In this document: positions 42,053-51,703 of the stretch, piece after piece
Layout of the letters: every line of letters starts with the position of its first letter
Position numbering within the stretch: the stretch's first letter is position 1
NCBI RefSeq assembly: GCF_937903345.1
Contig: NZ_CALCZQ010000030.1
Span: 372,001 to 436,000 of the forward strand
DNA length: 64,000 nt
Reading direction: 5' to 3'
From: an uncultured Emticicia sp.
Lineage (GTDB): Bacteria > Bacteroidota > Bacteroidia > Cytophagales > Spirosomataceae
Made by a program: the position numbers and the translations under genes
The notes under the pieces: generated by a model
Told to the model about the DNA's origin: nothing
Databases searched by the model: none
Seen by the model: the letters and a program-made list of their open reading frames with translations, nothing else

Positions 42053-42097
42053 TTCAGTTTACAGGTGGCAAAATAAAAATGCTAGCTGTAAACTGAA
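42053..42097. terminator. Bidirectional terminator between M20 peptidase and DUF1080 genes
   Basis: Perfect 12-bp stem TTCAGTTTACAG/CTGTAAACTGAA between two convergent stops. The loop is 21 nt and the T-run weak. Confidence 0.65.
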
Positions 42098-42106
42098 AAT
42101 TACCAA

Positions 42107-43000
42107 CTATTTCTTTTTATACTTGCAAGAAGAGTTATCTGGTTCAATATAATAAGATTTGAAATTTAAAGCTTTTTTATCCATACAACCTTTCAAATTC
42201 AGTAATTCGATGTTTTTAAAATCAATTGCATGACTTTCTGCTTGCATTGCAATATATCCTTCGCCCAAAAGTGTACCGTCCTTTTTTGCCCATTCTTCGC
42301 CATCTTTTACTTTATCTGTGGCAAAATTATAAGGTTTCCCTAAAAAACCTCCGCCAATTTTAGGATTTTGAAAACTCAAAACGGTATCGCCTTCAATTAA
42401 ATGATGTACTATTTTGCTACCTATTACAATTGCCTCAGCTTTTACCCATTGGTCGCCATCATAAGTTTTTGATTTTGAATCAATGCAGTGTGCGTTTTGT
42501 AATTTTCCGTCAATGTCCACAATTGTTCCTGGAGTGCAGAGGTTTCCCGTGTGACGTGGGCCATTTCCGAGTCCTCCCAAAAGCTGCATTTCGAGCGAAA
42601 TCGGAAAATCTTGGTCTTTGCCATTGCTCACGGCTGATTGCGAATGTAGCATTATTCCACTATTTCGTACATTCCAAGACGCTCCACCTGGTACTTGATT
42701 TCCTTGAAAACGGTATTCAAAACGTACTCTGTAATGCGAAAATGGCGTTTTATAATAAATATGTCCATATTTTGCATCAAAATTTTGGTATTCTTTGTAA
42801 TTTACCCGCATCATTCCATCTTCTACCAAAAAAGTATTTTTGTAATTGTCGTTGATATCGTGCCCCGAAATTTTCAAATCCCAGCCCCTGAGGTCTTTGC
42901 CGTTGAAAAGTGATACCCATTCTTCTTTATCAGCTTTTTTTTGAGCGAAAATTAAGAGGTTTGAAAGTAAAAAAAGTAAGGTGATCAAATGTTTTTTCAT
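42107..43000 (-). CDS. 3-keto-disaccharide hydrolase-type protein (DUF1080) with a Cys-containing tail
   Basis: 297 residues with a signal peptide ending LLIFAQ. DUF1080 signatures: EWVSLFNGKDLRGWDLKISG, GHIYYKTPFSHYRVRFEYRF, NSGIMLHSQ, FPISLEMQLLGGLG, YDGDQWVKAEAIVIGSKIVH, GYIAMQAESHAIDFKNIELL. After the domain there is a 25-residue tail GCMDKKALNFKSYYIEPD-NSSC, resembling the GCxDxxAxNY...DDGSC motif found in many secreted Bacteroidota proteins. The family acts on 3-keto sugars. Sits alone between terminators. Confidence 0.88.
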   Translation of the reverse strand: MKKHLITLLFLLSNLLIFAQKKADKEEWVSLFNGKDLRGWDLKISGHDINDNYKNTFLVEDGMMRVNYKEYQNFDAKYGHIYYKTPFSHYRVRFEYRFQGNQVPGGASWNVRNSGIMLHSQSAVSNGKDQDFPISLEMQLLGGLGNGPRHTGNLCTPGTIVDIDGKLQNAHCIDSKSKTYDGDQWVKAEAIVIGSKIVHHLIEGDTVLSFQNPKIGGGFLGKPYNFATDKVKDGEEWAKKDGTLLGEGYIAMQAESHAIDFKNIELLNLKGCMDKKALNFKSYYIEPDNSSCKYKKK

Positions 43001-43023
43001 GGTTGAATAGTGTTTAAAGGTTG

Positions 43024-43042
43024 GACAAGTTTTTAACTTGTC
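43024..43042. promoter_or_regulatory. Short palindrome GACAAGTT-TTT-AACTTGTC
   Basis: 8-bp arms in the divergent gap between DUF1080 and Nif3 genes. Operator or chance. Confidence 0.25.
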
Positions 43043-43151
43043 AGTTTTCGTAGTATTTGCTTGAATAGATTGAAAATTGGCAAAATATTTGGCGTAATTT
43101 TACAAAATCAAACTTACTAAAAATTCAGACTTAGTTTCTGTAAAGAGTAAA

Positions 43152-43159
43152 TATATTTG
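43152..43159 (+). promoter_or_regulatory. -7 promoter motif TATATTTG for the Nif3 gene
   Basis: Matches TAnnTTTG, 19 nt before the ATG at 43179. Confidence 0.4.
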
Positions 43160-43178
43160 GAGGAAAATACAAAGTAGA

Positions 43179-44276
43179 ATGATAATTAAAGAATTAATAA
43201 GGTATTTGGAAGCAATCGCTCCCTTGGATTACCAAGAAAGCTACGACAATGCAGGATTAATCGTTGGCAACGCTTCTGCCGAAGTTTCAGGTGTTTTAAT
43301 TACCCTCGATTCGACCGAAGAAGTGATTGATGAAGCCATTGCCAAAGGGTGTAATTTGGTGATTGCTCATCACCCAATTATTTTCAAAGGACTAAAAAAA
43401 CTTACTGGCAAAAACTACGTTGAGCGAACAATTATTAAAGCTATCAAAAACGATGTAGCCATTTATGCCATTCACACCAATCTTGATAGTGTGGTAGGAG
43501 GTGTGAATTATAAGATTGCCGAAAAACTAAGACTCCAAAAAGTAGAAATACTTGCTCCGAAAAGTCAAGTTTTGATGAAATTGGTTGTTTTTGTACCAGT
43601 TTCAAATACTAGAGAAGTTTTAGATGCTCTTCATGCGGCAGGTGCTGGTGTAATTGGCAATTATAGCCACGTAAGTTTTAGAGGTGAAGGAACTGGAGCT
43701 TTCCGACCAAACGAAAAGGCAAATCCGACAATTGGAACAGCCGATATTGATGCAGAGGTTATTGAAAATAGGGTAGAGGTTGTTTTTCCTGCTTATCTCA
43801 AAAATCAAGTAGTGGCGGCAATGCATCTCTCGCATATTTACGAAGAAGTTGCTCACGATATAATTTTGCTCGAAAATCAAAATTCAGAAGTTGGTTCAGG
43901 AATAATCGGCGAACTCTCTAATGAAATGTCAGAGACAGCCTTTTTTGCTTATTTAAAACAAAATATGGACGTGAGGGTTATTCGTCATACCAAACTGTTA
44001 GGTAAGCCGATTCGAAAAGTAGCCTTGTGTGGAGGGGCGGGTAGTTTTCTATTAGGCGATGCTATCCTACAGTTGGCAGATGTATTTATCACGGCCGATT
44101 TTAAATATCACGAGTTTTTTGATGCCGATAATCGCATAATTATTGCCGATATTGGACATTATGAGTCAGAACAATTCACAAAAGAGTTATTGAAAGATTA
44201 TATTTGTAAAAAAATCACTAACTTTGCAGTCAATTTGTCGGAAACCCCAACAAATCCAATCAATTATTACTATTAA
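43179..44276 (+). CDS. Nif3-like dinuclear metal centre protein (GTP cyclohydrolase I type 2 family)
   Basis: 365 residues, the long form with a PII-like insert at about 120-230 (LMKLVVFVPVSNTREVLDAL). Metal ligands are in VIAHHPIIFKGLK, IYAIHTNLDSV and DIGHYESEQF near the C-terminus. Broadly conserved, with unclear activity, perhaps a hydrolase. Followed after 224 nt by a DUF164-type zinc-ribbon gene, a frequent partner in Bacteroidota. Confidence 0.92.
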   Translation: MIIKELIRYLEAIAPLDYQESYDNAGLIVGNASAEVSGVLITLDSTEEVIDEAIAKGCNLVIAHHPIIFKGLKKLTGKNYVERTIIKAIKNDVAIYAIHTNLDSVVGGVNYKIAEKLRLQKVEILAPKSQVLMKLVVFVPVSNTREVLDALHAAGAGVIGNYSHVSFRGEGTGAFRPNEKANPTIGTADIDAEVIENRVEVVFPAYLKNQVVAAMHLSHIYEEVAHDIILLENQNSEVGSGIIGELSNEMSETAFFAYLKQNMDVRVIRHTKLLGKPIRKVALCGGAGSFLLGDAILQLADVFITADFKYHEFFDADNRIIIADIGHYESEQFTKELLKDYICKKITNFAVNLSETPTNPINYYY

Positions 44277-44500
44277 GAATAGATACTGGTTATCGGTTGC
44301 TTATTATTGGTTTTCAAAAATGGCTGTGTTTTGAACTGAATTTAGTTTATAAATTCAATTTTTATTCCATTTAATCGAAAATACACGATTAATTTAGGAT
44401 ATAAAATTCTCTAATTATCACTCGTCATTAGATTCATTCATAAATCGTACTTAATAATCAGTTAACCAATAACTAAATAACCAAATTAGTTTTAGATATT

Positions 44501-45241
44501 ATGGAATTAACAGTTGCACAAAAATTAGAAACACTGCTTAAACTTCAATCAATCGACTCGCAATTAGATGAGTTGAGAAAACTACGTGGTGACTTACCAG
44601 ACGAAGTACGTGATTTGGAAGATGAAGTTATTGGTTTTGAGACTCGTATTGGTAAATTCAAAAAAGAAATCGATGTTTTAGACGTTGAATTGAATGGCTA
44701 CCGTGCAGGAAAAAAAGAAGCCGAAAAATTGATTCAGAAGTACAAAGACCAACAAATGAATGTTCGTAACAATCGCGAGTATGATGCGATTTCCAAAGAA
44801 TTAGAGTTACAAGAGTTGGAAATTCAGTTGGCTGATAAACGTGCTCGTGAAACCGAATTTAAAGTAAAAAATAAAAATACTGAAATATCTGATGTGGAGT
44901 CAGCCATGATCAGCCGTAAAAAAGACCTTGAAGTAAAACGCAAGGAATTGGATGTATTGGTTGCTGAAAGCCAAGAAGATGAGAAAAAATTAACTGTAAG
45001 CCGTGATAAAGCAGCTACAAATGTTGAAGAGCGTTTGGTGAAAGCTTATAACCGTATTCGTGGTAATGCGGAAAATGGTTTGGCGGTCGTTATGGTAAGA
45101 CGTGGTGCTTGTGGCGGATGTTTCAATATTGTTCCACCTCAACGTCAAGCAGATATTAAAGATAAAAAGAAAATTATTGTTTGTGAGCATTGTGGCCGTA
45201 TTTTGGCTGATGTCGATGCCGTTGAGATTGTAAGAAGATAA
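44501..45241 (+). CDS. DUF164-type coiled-coil zinc-ribbon protein
   Basis: 246 residues. Residues 1-175 form a long coiled coil (LDEVIGFETRIGKFKKEIDV-like heptads), then the conserved RGACGGCFNIVPPQRQADIK and IIVCEHCGRIL with two CxxC pairs that bind zinc. Members of this family are nucleic-acid or flagella/growth-associated proteins of uncertain role. Follows Nif3, likely co-transcribed. A terminator follows. Confidence 0.9.
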   Translation: MELTVAQKLETLLKLQSIDSQLDELRKLRGDLPDEVRDLEDEVIGFETRIGKFKKEIDVLDVELNGYRAGKKEAEKLIQKYKDQQMNVRNNREYDAISKELELQELEIQLADKRARETEFKVKNKNTEISDVESAMISRKKDLEVKRKELDVLVAESQEDEKKLTVSRDKAATNVEERLVKAYNRIRGNAENGLAVVMVRRGACGGCFNIVPPQRQADIKDKKKIIVCEHCGRILADVDAVEIVRR

Positions 45242-45297
45242 TTATTTAAGTCAAAGTCGATTTTCATTTATCGATTCTTCTAAACAGTAAATTTTTC

Positions 45298-45341
45298 AAA
45301 ATAGCTAAGTTTTCGTTAATTCTGAAAACTTAGCTATTTTT
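45298..45341 (+). terminator. Intrinsic terminator after the zinc-ribbon gene
   Basis: AAAATAGCTAAGTTTTC pairs with GAAAACTTAGCTATTTT (17 bp) and is followed by a T-rich run. Confidence 0.85.
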
Positions 45342-45460
45342 GTTTTTTGACAATCATTTTTGAAACCACCTCGCTGCTCCTGAAAACAAACTGATATACA
45401 AATTGAAGTCTCGATACACTCACATAATTTCGATTACAAATGACGACGAGGTCGTTCACA

Positions 45461-45478
45461 GTCCGCCGTGCGGTGCGA
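45461..45478. repeat. GC-rich 18-bp island near the TPR gene start
   Basis: GTCCGCCGTGCGGTGCGA; reverse complement TCGCACCGCACGGCGGAC, starting with TCGCA like the islands at 1915-1931 and 13063-13080. It lies in the odd N-terminal region of the TPR protein. A small hairpin GACGACGAGGTCGTT is just upstream. Confidence 0.4.
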
Positions 45479-45486
45479 GAACTAAA

Positions 45487-47013
45487 TTGTGTTCTGTAAT
45501 TTCCCGTTTATTTTTAGTTCAAGGTATCAAAGCTGTAGGGATAACTATTGCGTATTGCCTACTGATTATCGGACCGCCGAACGCAGCTAACTGCTATGCA
45601 GCCGAATTTGATTTTACTCCCAACCTTCAAAAAGCTTATTCAGAAGTATTCAAATTAAAAGTGAATTCAGGACGAGAATTACTAGAAAAAGAAAATCCCA
45701 AAAATCCTTTTCGAATTTATGTTGAAGATTTTGCAGATATGACTGAGCTGATTATTTCAGAGGATGAAAAGCAATATGAAAAATGGATGATTAGAGAAGA
45801 TAAACGCTTAGAATTAGTTGAGGAGTTAGGTGAAAAGTCACCCTATAACCGTTTATTGAAGGCCGAAATAAAATTACATTGGGCATTGATAAAAATAAGA
45901 TTTGGGTTTGAAGTAAAAGCGGCTTATAACGTGATTCAGGCTTATAAATTGCTTGAACAAAATCAGAAGCTATTTCCGAATTTTCTACCTAATTTAAAGT
46001 CACTTGGATGCTTACATGTCTTGATTGGTTCAGTTCCCGACAAACAGCGATGGATTTTAAAATTTCTTGGACTTCGAGGAAATGTACAATTGGGAATGAA
46101 TGAACTTAGAATGGTAGCAACAGATAAAGTTTGGGGCACAGAATCCAAGTTTTGTGCTATATTTATTCAAGCATATGTTTTAAAATTTGATGCGAAATAT
46201 AACGCTGAAATGCTTCAATATGTTAATAGTCAGCCTGATAACTTGAATATAAGCATGCTCGCGACTGCTATTTCACTGAAAGATAATAGAACTGAGCAAG
46301 CAATCGAATTACTCGAACGCACTCCCAAAAACATAGCATATTTAAGTTTTCCAATCTTTGAATTATACAAAGCAGAGACTCAACTCTTAAAAGGAAATTA
46401 TTCGCAAGCTGCTTCGGCATATCAAATTTATCTTAGCACATTTAAAGGGCAAACTTTCTTAAAGGATACTTACTATAAATTGTTTTTGTGTAACTGGTTG
46501 ATAGGTGATGAGAAAAAAGCAAAATTGTGTTTATCGAAGATAAACGATACAGGAAACACTATTGCAGAGTCAGATAAGGCCGCACAGCAATTTTATGAAA
46601 ATTTTCAGAATACCAAAACTTTACCCAATAAAATATTAATAAAACTTCGATTACTTTTTGATGGTGGATATTTTGAAGAAGCACAAAAAGATTTAGTTGT
46701 TTTAACAGAAAAAAAATTTACGAATACCAAAGATCAAGCAGAATTTAATTATAGAGCAGGAAGAATTTATCAGAAACTAAATCAGTTTGATAAAGCCACT
46801 AATTATTTTGAAAGGTCAGTGGCTTTAACAGGTAATGAAGAGTGGGTATTTGCTCCCAATTCTGCTTTGCAATTAGGTTATATTCAACAGCAAAAAGGAA
46901 AAAAAATTAAGGCAAAAGCTTATTTTGAACAAGCAATTGCCTATAAAAATCATGCATATAAAACCTCGGTTGATAACAAAGCCCGTGCTGCACTAACCGA
47001 AATGGGGTATTGA
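45487..47013 (+). CDS. Exported TPR-repeat protein (start uncertain)
   Basis: The frame opens at TTG 45403, but the first 28 codons are unlike a signal peptide and coincide with a GC-rich repeat. TTG at 45487 gives 509 residues with a credible hydrophobic leader (GIKAVGITIAYCLLIIG). No ATG is available upstream of the mature part. The body has helical repeats: NRLLKAEIKLHWALIKIRFG, LLKGNYSQAASAYQIYLSTF, YRAGRIYQKLNQFDKATNYF, LGYIQQQKGKKIKAKAYFEQ. Probably a periplasmic scaffold. Function unknown. The N-terminus looks remodelled, so the ancestral start may be lost. Confidence 0.7.
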   Translation: MCSVISRLFLVQGIKAVGITIAYCLLIIGPPNAANCYAAEFDFTPNLQKAYSEVFKLKVNSGRELLEKENPKNPFRIYVEDFADMTELIISEDEKQYEKWMIREDKRLELVEELGEKSPYNRLLKAEIKLHWALIKIRFGFEVKAAYNVIQAYKLLEQNQKLFPNFLPNLKSLGCLHVLIGSVPDKQRWILKFLGLRGNVQLGMNELRMVATDKVWGTESKFCAIFIQAYVLKFDAKYNAEMLQYVNSQPDNLNISMLATAISLKDNRTEQAIELLERTPKNIAYLSFPIFELYKAETQLLKGNYSQAASAYQIYLSTFKGQTFLKDTYYKLFLCNWLIGDEKKAKLCLSKINDTGNTIAESDKAAQQFYENFQNTKTLPNKILIKLRLLFDGGYFEEAQKDLVVLTEKKFTNTKDQAEFNYRAGRIYQKLNQFDKATNYFERSVALTGNEEWVFAPNSALQLGYIQQQKGKKIKAKAYFEQAIAYKNHAYKTSVDNKARAALTEMGY

Positions 47014-47102
47014 TATGGTTTTTACAAGAGATAAAAAAATGAAACATAAGCGTTTGGATACAATACAAATTTTTCTCTTGTCTTTAGTCTAAAATCTCTT
47101 GT

Positions 47103-48515
47103 CTATATTTTCATTTCAGGTATTTCTCCTTCGATTATCAATTTGCCTTCAGTGGCAATTTTTATTTTTTCTACCGAAATACCCGGGGCTCTTTCTAATA
47201 ATTTAAAACCACCTTCGGGCATTATTTCTAAAACCGCTAGTTCGGTAACAATCTTTTTTACGCATCGCAAACCTGTTATTGGCAAACTACAAGTTTTCAA
47301 TAACTTGGATTCTCCAGCTTTATTAACATGCTGCATAGCCACAATAATATTTTCTGCAGAAGCTACTAAATCCATTGCTCCGCCCATACCTTTTACCATT
47401 TTGCCCGGAATTTTCCAGTTGGAAATGTCGCCATTTTCTGAAACCTCCATTGCTCCCAAAATCGTAAGGTCAACATGGCCACCACGAATCATTGCAAAAC
47501 TTTCGGCTGAACTAAACAAAGCCGAACCATCAAGTAACGTTACTGTTTGTTTACCAGCATTAATTAAATCGGGGTCAACTTTATCTTCATTAGGGAAGGG
47601 TCCAATACCCAAAAGCCCATTTTCTGATTGTAATACAGCATTAATACCTTCTGGAATATAATTGGCGACCAAAGTCGGTATTCCAATACCGAGATTGACA
47701 TAATAACCATCTTTTACTTCACGGGCAATGCGTTTGGCAATTTGATTTTTGTCGAGGCCAACAGCCTCCGTACTGACCATCGAAGGGGAAGTTTCGGTCA
47801 GCGGTTGTAGATTTGATTCGATTGTTGATACAGTTCTCTGTTCAATTCTTTTTTCGTAGTCTTTTCCTTGAAAAATTCTTTGTACGTAAATGCCAGGTGT
47901 GTGAATTTGAGCTGGATCGAGGCCACCCACAGGTACGAGTTCTTCTACTTCAGCAATCGTAATTTTTCCCGCTGCTGCCATCATCGGACTAAAGTTTTGT
48001 GCTGTTCCCTTAAAAATTAAATTACCCGCTGTATCACCTTTCCATGCTTTTATGATCGCAAAATCTGCTTTCAGCCAACTTTCTCGCACATATTTTTTAC
48101 CGTCAAATTCCTGAATTTCTTTACCTTCGGCCACTTCTGTGCCTACGCCTGCAGGAGTATAAAATGCAGGAATTCCAGCACCACCTGCCCTGATTCGCTC
48201 GGCAAGTGTACCTTGTGGTGTAAGTTCTACCTCCAATTCGCCTGATAATAATTGACGTTCAAACTCTTTATTTTCACCTACATACGAAGAAATCATTTTC
48301 TTTACTTGCTTTGATTTTAGCATTAGACCAATACCAAAATCGTCAACTCCTGCATTATTTGAAATACAGGTTAGGTTTTTTACGCCTTTTTCCAACAAAG
48401 CCGAAATCGAATTTTCAGGAATTCCACAAAGGCCAAAGCCTCCAAGCATAAGCGTTGCTCCATCTTGAATATCTGCAACTGCTTCTGCTGCACCACTTAT
48501 TACTTTATTTATCAT
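47103..48515 (-). CDS. Fused 3-oxoacid CoA-transferase, A and B subunits in one chain
   Basis: 470 residues. The A half (1-235) has ATLMLGGFGLCGIPENSI and the GGAGIPAFYTPAGVGTEVA loop; the B half (from about 255) has GYYVNLGIGIPTLVANYIP and the active-site Glu in QSENGLLGIGPFP. Order A then B in one polypeptide is the arrangement of mitochondrial SCOT; most bacteria keep two genes. It moves CoA between succinyl-CoA and acetoacetate or similar acids. Alone, with no thiolase next to it. Confidence 0.9.
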   Translation of the reverse strand: MINKVISGAAEAVADIQDGATLMLGGFGLCGIPENSISALLEKGVKNLTCISNNAGVDDFGIGLMLKSKQVKKMISSYVGENKEFERQLLSGELEVELTPQGTLAERIRAGGAGIPAFYTPAGVGTEVAEGKEIQEFDGKKYVRESWLKADFAIIKAWKGDTAGNLIFKGTAQNFSPMMAAAGKITIAEVEELVPVGGLDPAQIHTPGIYVQRIFQGKDYEKRIEQRTVSTIESNLQPLTETSPSMVSTEAVGLDKNQIAKRIAREVKDGYYVNLGIGIPTLVANYIPEGINAVLQSENGLLGIGPFPNEDKVDPDLINAGKQTVTLLDGSALFSSAESFAMIRGGHVDLTILGAMEVSENGDISNWKIPGKMVKGMGGAMDLVASAENIIVAMQHVNKAGESKLLKTCSLPITGLRCVKKIVTELAVLEIMPEGGFKLLERAPGISVEKIKIATEGKLIIEGEIPEMKI

Positions 48516-48645
48516 TGTATTTTTTTAATTCTACGCAAATATAATAGATGTTACGCTGTTAATGATTGTGTTTTTCTAAGAAAATTATAGTAAAAACTTA
48601 GTTTTATGCAAAATCAATCCCTTTTTGTGCAAAATCCAAATAGTT

Positions 48646-50859
48646 TTAGAAAATGCTCCATCTTAATCCAACGAAACCTCTGATACTTTGCAAAGGGGCA
48701 TAATTATAACTAGGGTCAAACTGCTCACTAAAAGGATTTTCTGGATTAAAAATAGGGTCATTTGGAAGGAAATTTGTGAAGTTTTTAATACCGCCATAAA
48801 GCTGTAAGCCATTGACGAATCGTTTGGTGGCTTGAATATTGTGAATGCCAAACCAAGGTGAATATTCAGGGCGAGTATCGCCATAAGCTCGAACAATTGG
48901 TAGACGCATCGGACTATTTAAATTGCCAGTTAGGTCAAAAGTGAGTTGGACTTTGTTAAATGTGTAGCTGAAGGCATAGTTTCCTGTTAAGTGAGGTGTT
49001 TGAATTTGGTTGATTTTAAGGTCATTCTCTATACGGTATACATCCATTAAAGTTGCCCCTGCAAATATTTTCAAACTTGAGCTAAAACTAAACTCTGTAT
49101 TGAGTGCGATGCCTTTCGAAATTCCAAGGCCTTTTAAATTATCATAAACAACCAATTCTGGGTTTTGGTCGTAATCGGCAATGATTTTATTTGTAAAATA
49201 GGTATAAAATCCGTTGAGTTGAATGTTTCCATAACCATTTTCAAGAGTAAAAAAATGTTGATAATCAAGATTGGTATTATAGGAACGTTCAGGTTTTAAT
49301 TCATTTACTATCAGTACCTTACGTGAGCCGGTAAGTGCAGCATGGTCTTCTGAAAATAAATTTACTACCCTATACCCATTGCCAAGACTAAGCCTAAAAA
49401 TATTTTCTTTGTTTGGTGTAAATTTCCAATTTAGTCGAGGAGTTGTGATACCACCATGTTTAGAATTATAATCATATCGTAGCCCCAAGAGTAATTTATT
49501 TTTACCGTTGAGTGTGAGCTCATCTTGAGCAAACAAACCTGGCAAACTAATTAAATCGGGAGTATTTTTATTTTCGATAGTTTGGGTGATTGGAGTATTA
49601 TCATCATAAAATGTATGACGATACGTCAGCCCCAAAAGAGCATCGTGATTTTTATTCAGTTTTTTGTCCCAGAGTAATTGCCCGAAGGCAATTCGTTGAG
49701 TAGCCAAATAAAAAATACTGCCATAAACCGAGTTTTGCTGGTGTTCATTGAATGAAAAATTGAGTGTAACTTTCTGATTATCAATCGGTAACTGATAGCT
49801 TCCAAGTATCTCCATGCGTTTTGTGAAAATAGATTCCCCATACACTTCGCTTCCACCGCGATTATTTTTTTTCCATTGTATTTCACCGCCAAATCGGTCT
49901 TCATACAAGTACCGAGCTGCTATATTAAAAATCCTATTTTGTGAGCGTCGCAGTGACCATTTATTAAAAATTGATATCCGATTTTGGAGCGTAATATCAG
50001 TGAAGTTGTCTTGATTAATATCCCAGCGTTTGTTAAATTTGAAGTAATTACCAGAAAAAAGTACATCGCATTTACCAATTTTGACTTTGCTACTGGCATC
50101 AAAATTATTTTCATGATAGCTGCTTTTATTAATATCAAAGTTAAATTTTGGTGCATTTGAAGGTTTTTTCGTAATTACATTAATCAAACCACCAACGGCT
50201 TCAGAGCCATAGAGCGTTGAAGCAGGTCCTTTCATTATCTCAATTCGCTCGACCATTGAGTTTGGGATTCCACTTAGTCCATAAACCGATGATAATGCCG
50301 AGACAATCGGCATTCCATCGATCATTACCATCGTGTATGGCCCTTCCATGCCGTTGATGTGAATGTCGCCTGTATTGCAAACATTACAATTAAGTTGCGG
50401 ATGCACGCCATTGACCATTGAAAGTGCATCAAATAAACTTGGTGATGGGTTTTTGCGAAAAAACGTTGGGTTAAAACTTTGAATTGGAGCAGGCGATTCG
50501 TTAATGTTTGTTTCTTTCATCGTACCAGTCACGACTAATTCATTGAGCTGGGCATTTTCTTCTTCTATTTCAATATTAATAATAATTGTTTTTTCTTCTA
50601 AAACATAGATAATTAGTTGTTTGGTTTTATATCCGATACTCGAAAACTGAATTGTTTGTTTGCCGATAGGAGCGTTTTTAATAACAAATTTACCATTTTC
50701 GTCAGTTTGGGTTCCAATTTTTGTGTTCAAAATGACAATGTTGGCAAAGCTAACTGTTTTATCTTTATTTACAATTATTCCCCTAATTTCCCCGCCAAAT
50801 ACTTTAAATGTCGTCGAAAAAAGTACTAGAAATAAAAATAAAATAAAGGTATTTTTCAT
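48646..50859 (-). CDS. TonB-dependent receptor with CarboxypepD_reg and CxxC plug
   Basis: 737 residues: signal peptide, a carboxypeptidase-like domain at about 24-105 (RGIIVNKDKTVSFANIVILN, IGTQTDENGKFVI), plug at 110-235 with HPQLNCNVCNTGDIHINGME, then GPYTMVMIDGMPIVSALSSV and MVERIEIMKGPASTLYGSEA, and a barrel. The NCNVCNTGDIHINGMEGP plug segment with its CxxC pair belongs to a BtuB/HmuR-like subgroup. Ligand not determined; metal, heme or corrinoid are candidates. Single transcript. Confidence 0.88.
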   Translation of the reverse strand: MKNTFILFLFLVLFSTTFKVFGGEIRGIIVNKDKTVSFANIVILNTKIGTQTDENGKFVIKNAPIGKQTIQFSSIGYKTKQLIIYVLEEKTIIINIEIEEENAQLNELVVTGTMKETNINESPAPIQSFNPTFFRKNPSPSLFDALSMVNGVHPQLNCNVCNTGDIHINGMEGPYTMVMIDGMPIVSALSSVYGLSGIPNSMVERIEIMKGPASTLYGSEAVGGLINVITKKPSNAPKFNFDINKSSYHENNFDASSKVKIGKCDVLFSGNYFKFNKRWDINQDNFTDITLQNRISIFNKWSLRRSQNRIFNIAARYLYEDRFGGEIQWKKNNRGGSEVYGESIFTKRMEILGSYQLPIDNQKVTLNFSFNEHQQNSVYGSIFYLATQRIAFGQLLWDKKLNKNHDALLGLTYRHTFYDDNTPITQTIENKNTPDLISLPGLFAQDELTLNGKNKLLLGLRYDYNSKHGGITTPRLNWKFTPNKENIFRLSLGNGYRVVNLFSEDHAALTGSRKVLIVNELKPERSYNTNLDYQHFFTLENGYGNIQLNGFYTYFTNKIIADYDQNPELVVYDNLKGLGISKGIALNTEFSFSSSLKIFAGATLMDVYRIENDLKINQIQTPHLTGNYAFSYTFNKVQLTFDLTGNLNSPMRLPIVRAYGDTRPEYSPWFGIHNIQATKRFVNGLQLYGGIKNFTNFLPNDPIFNPENPFSEQFDPSYNYAPLQSIRGFVGLRWSIF

Positions 50860-51238
50860 GGTTTTGTTAATTCCAAACGCAAATAATGATTAATAATATT
50901 AATTTTCTAAATTTATATAAAAATAAATTTAGATATGACTAAAAATTATGTTCTTTAGTACACCCGAAATTGGCATTTTGTTTGTGTTATTTTTGGTATG
51001 AACTTTTATATACTCTTTTTAGCGAATCGTTAGTAAATGATACTGAGTTCGGAATACATTTTATAACAAGTGTATTCCTTAGAATTGACTCACGAGTTAA
51101 ACACACAGCATATGTGTCGGAGTTGTAATTAACTATATATCAGATGTTTAAGTCATTACTTTTGTAGAGATAGGCACAAAGAATATATAAATTGACTAGC
51201 CGTTTGATGTGCTTGAAATTGTTCAGCCTACAAACAAT
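50860..51238. other. 379-bp gap with a small hairpin
   Basis: Between divergent genes. GGAATACA/TGTATTCC (51051-51078) is a clean 8-bp hairpin or operator. No coding frame. The rest is AT-rich. Confidence 0.5.
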
Positions 51239-51580
51239 ATGGTGAGTTTATTTGATGTTGAACAAACCTTTTCAAAGATTCTTCAATGTTGGATGGATGC
51301 CACCGAAATAGTGCCTCTGGGTGATAAATGGAAAGGTGGAAAAATAATTTTACAACCTGGTCGTAGAGATTTGCAATCGAAAGAGATTCCAATAGATGCT
51401 TTTTTTCATAAAATCGTTATGATGCGTGACCGTCTGCGAGTTTTAGAACAGCGAGTAAACGCAAGTAATATGGATAATGAAGAAAAGGTGAATATTCAGC
51501 AATATATCACTCGTTGTTATGGTTCAATGACAACTTTCAATATTTTATTTAAAGAGCAGCAACACCATTTTTCAGGATAG
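51239..51580 (+). CDS. Small conserved Cytophagales protein of unknown function
   Basis: 113 residues from the ATG at 51239 (GTG at 51209 would add ten). Cytoplasmic, no signal. Reads MVSLFDVEQTFSKILQCW, then WKGGKIILQPGRRDLQSKEI and HKIVMMRDRLRVLEQRVNAS. Looks helical with a compact strand segment. The sequence feels conserved, but I recognise no named domain. Downstream of a large gap, not in an operon. Confidence 0.65.
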   Translation: MVSLFDVEQTFSKILQCWMDATEIVPLGDKWKGGKIILQPGRRDLQSKEIPIDAFFHKIVMMRDRLRVLEQRVNASNMDNEEKVNIQQYITRCYGSMTTFNILFKEQQHHFSG

Positions 51581-51608
51581 AAATTGGTGGAAGCATAAGG
51601 GAAATTTT

Positions 51609-51698
51609 GATTTCAGATTTACGATTTACGAATTTTTTTTAGATGGTGACTCAAAAAATCTTCGTTGTTATATTATTTTTATTCGTAAATCTGAAATC
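51609..51698. terminator. Inverted repeat of GATTTCAGATTTACG between convergent genes
   Basis: GATTTCAGATTTACG near 51609 faces ATTCGTAAATCTGAAATC ending at 51698; an extra ATTTACG copy interrupts the left arm. It probably serves as a bidirectional terminator. The same GATTTACGATT phrase occurs near 35101-35125. Confidence 0.5.
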
Positions 51699-51703
51699 GC
51701 AAA

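Noticed and set aside
47143..47661. 172-codon plus-strand frame
   Set aside because: Antisense to the CoA transferase B half; no domain or start context.
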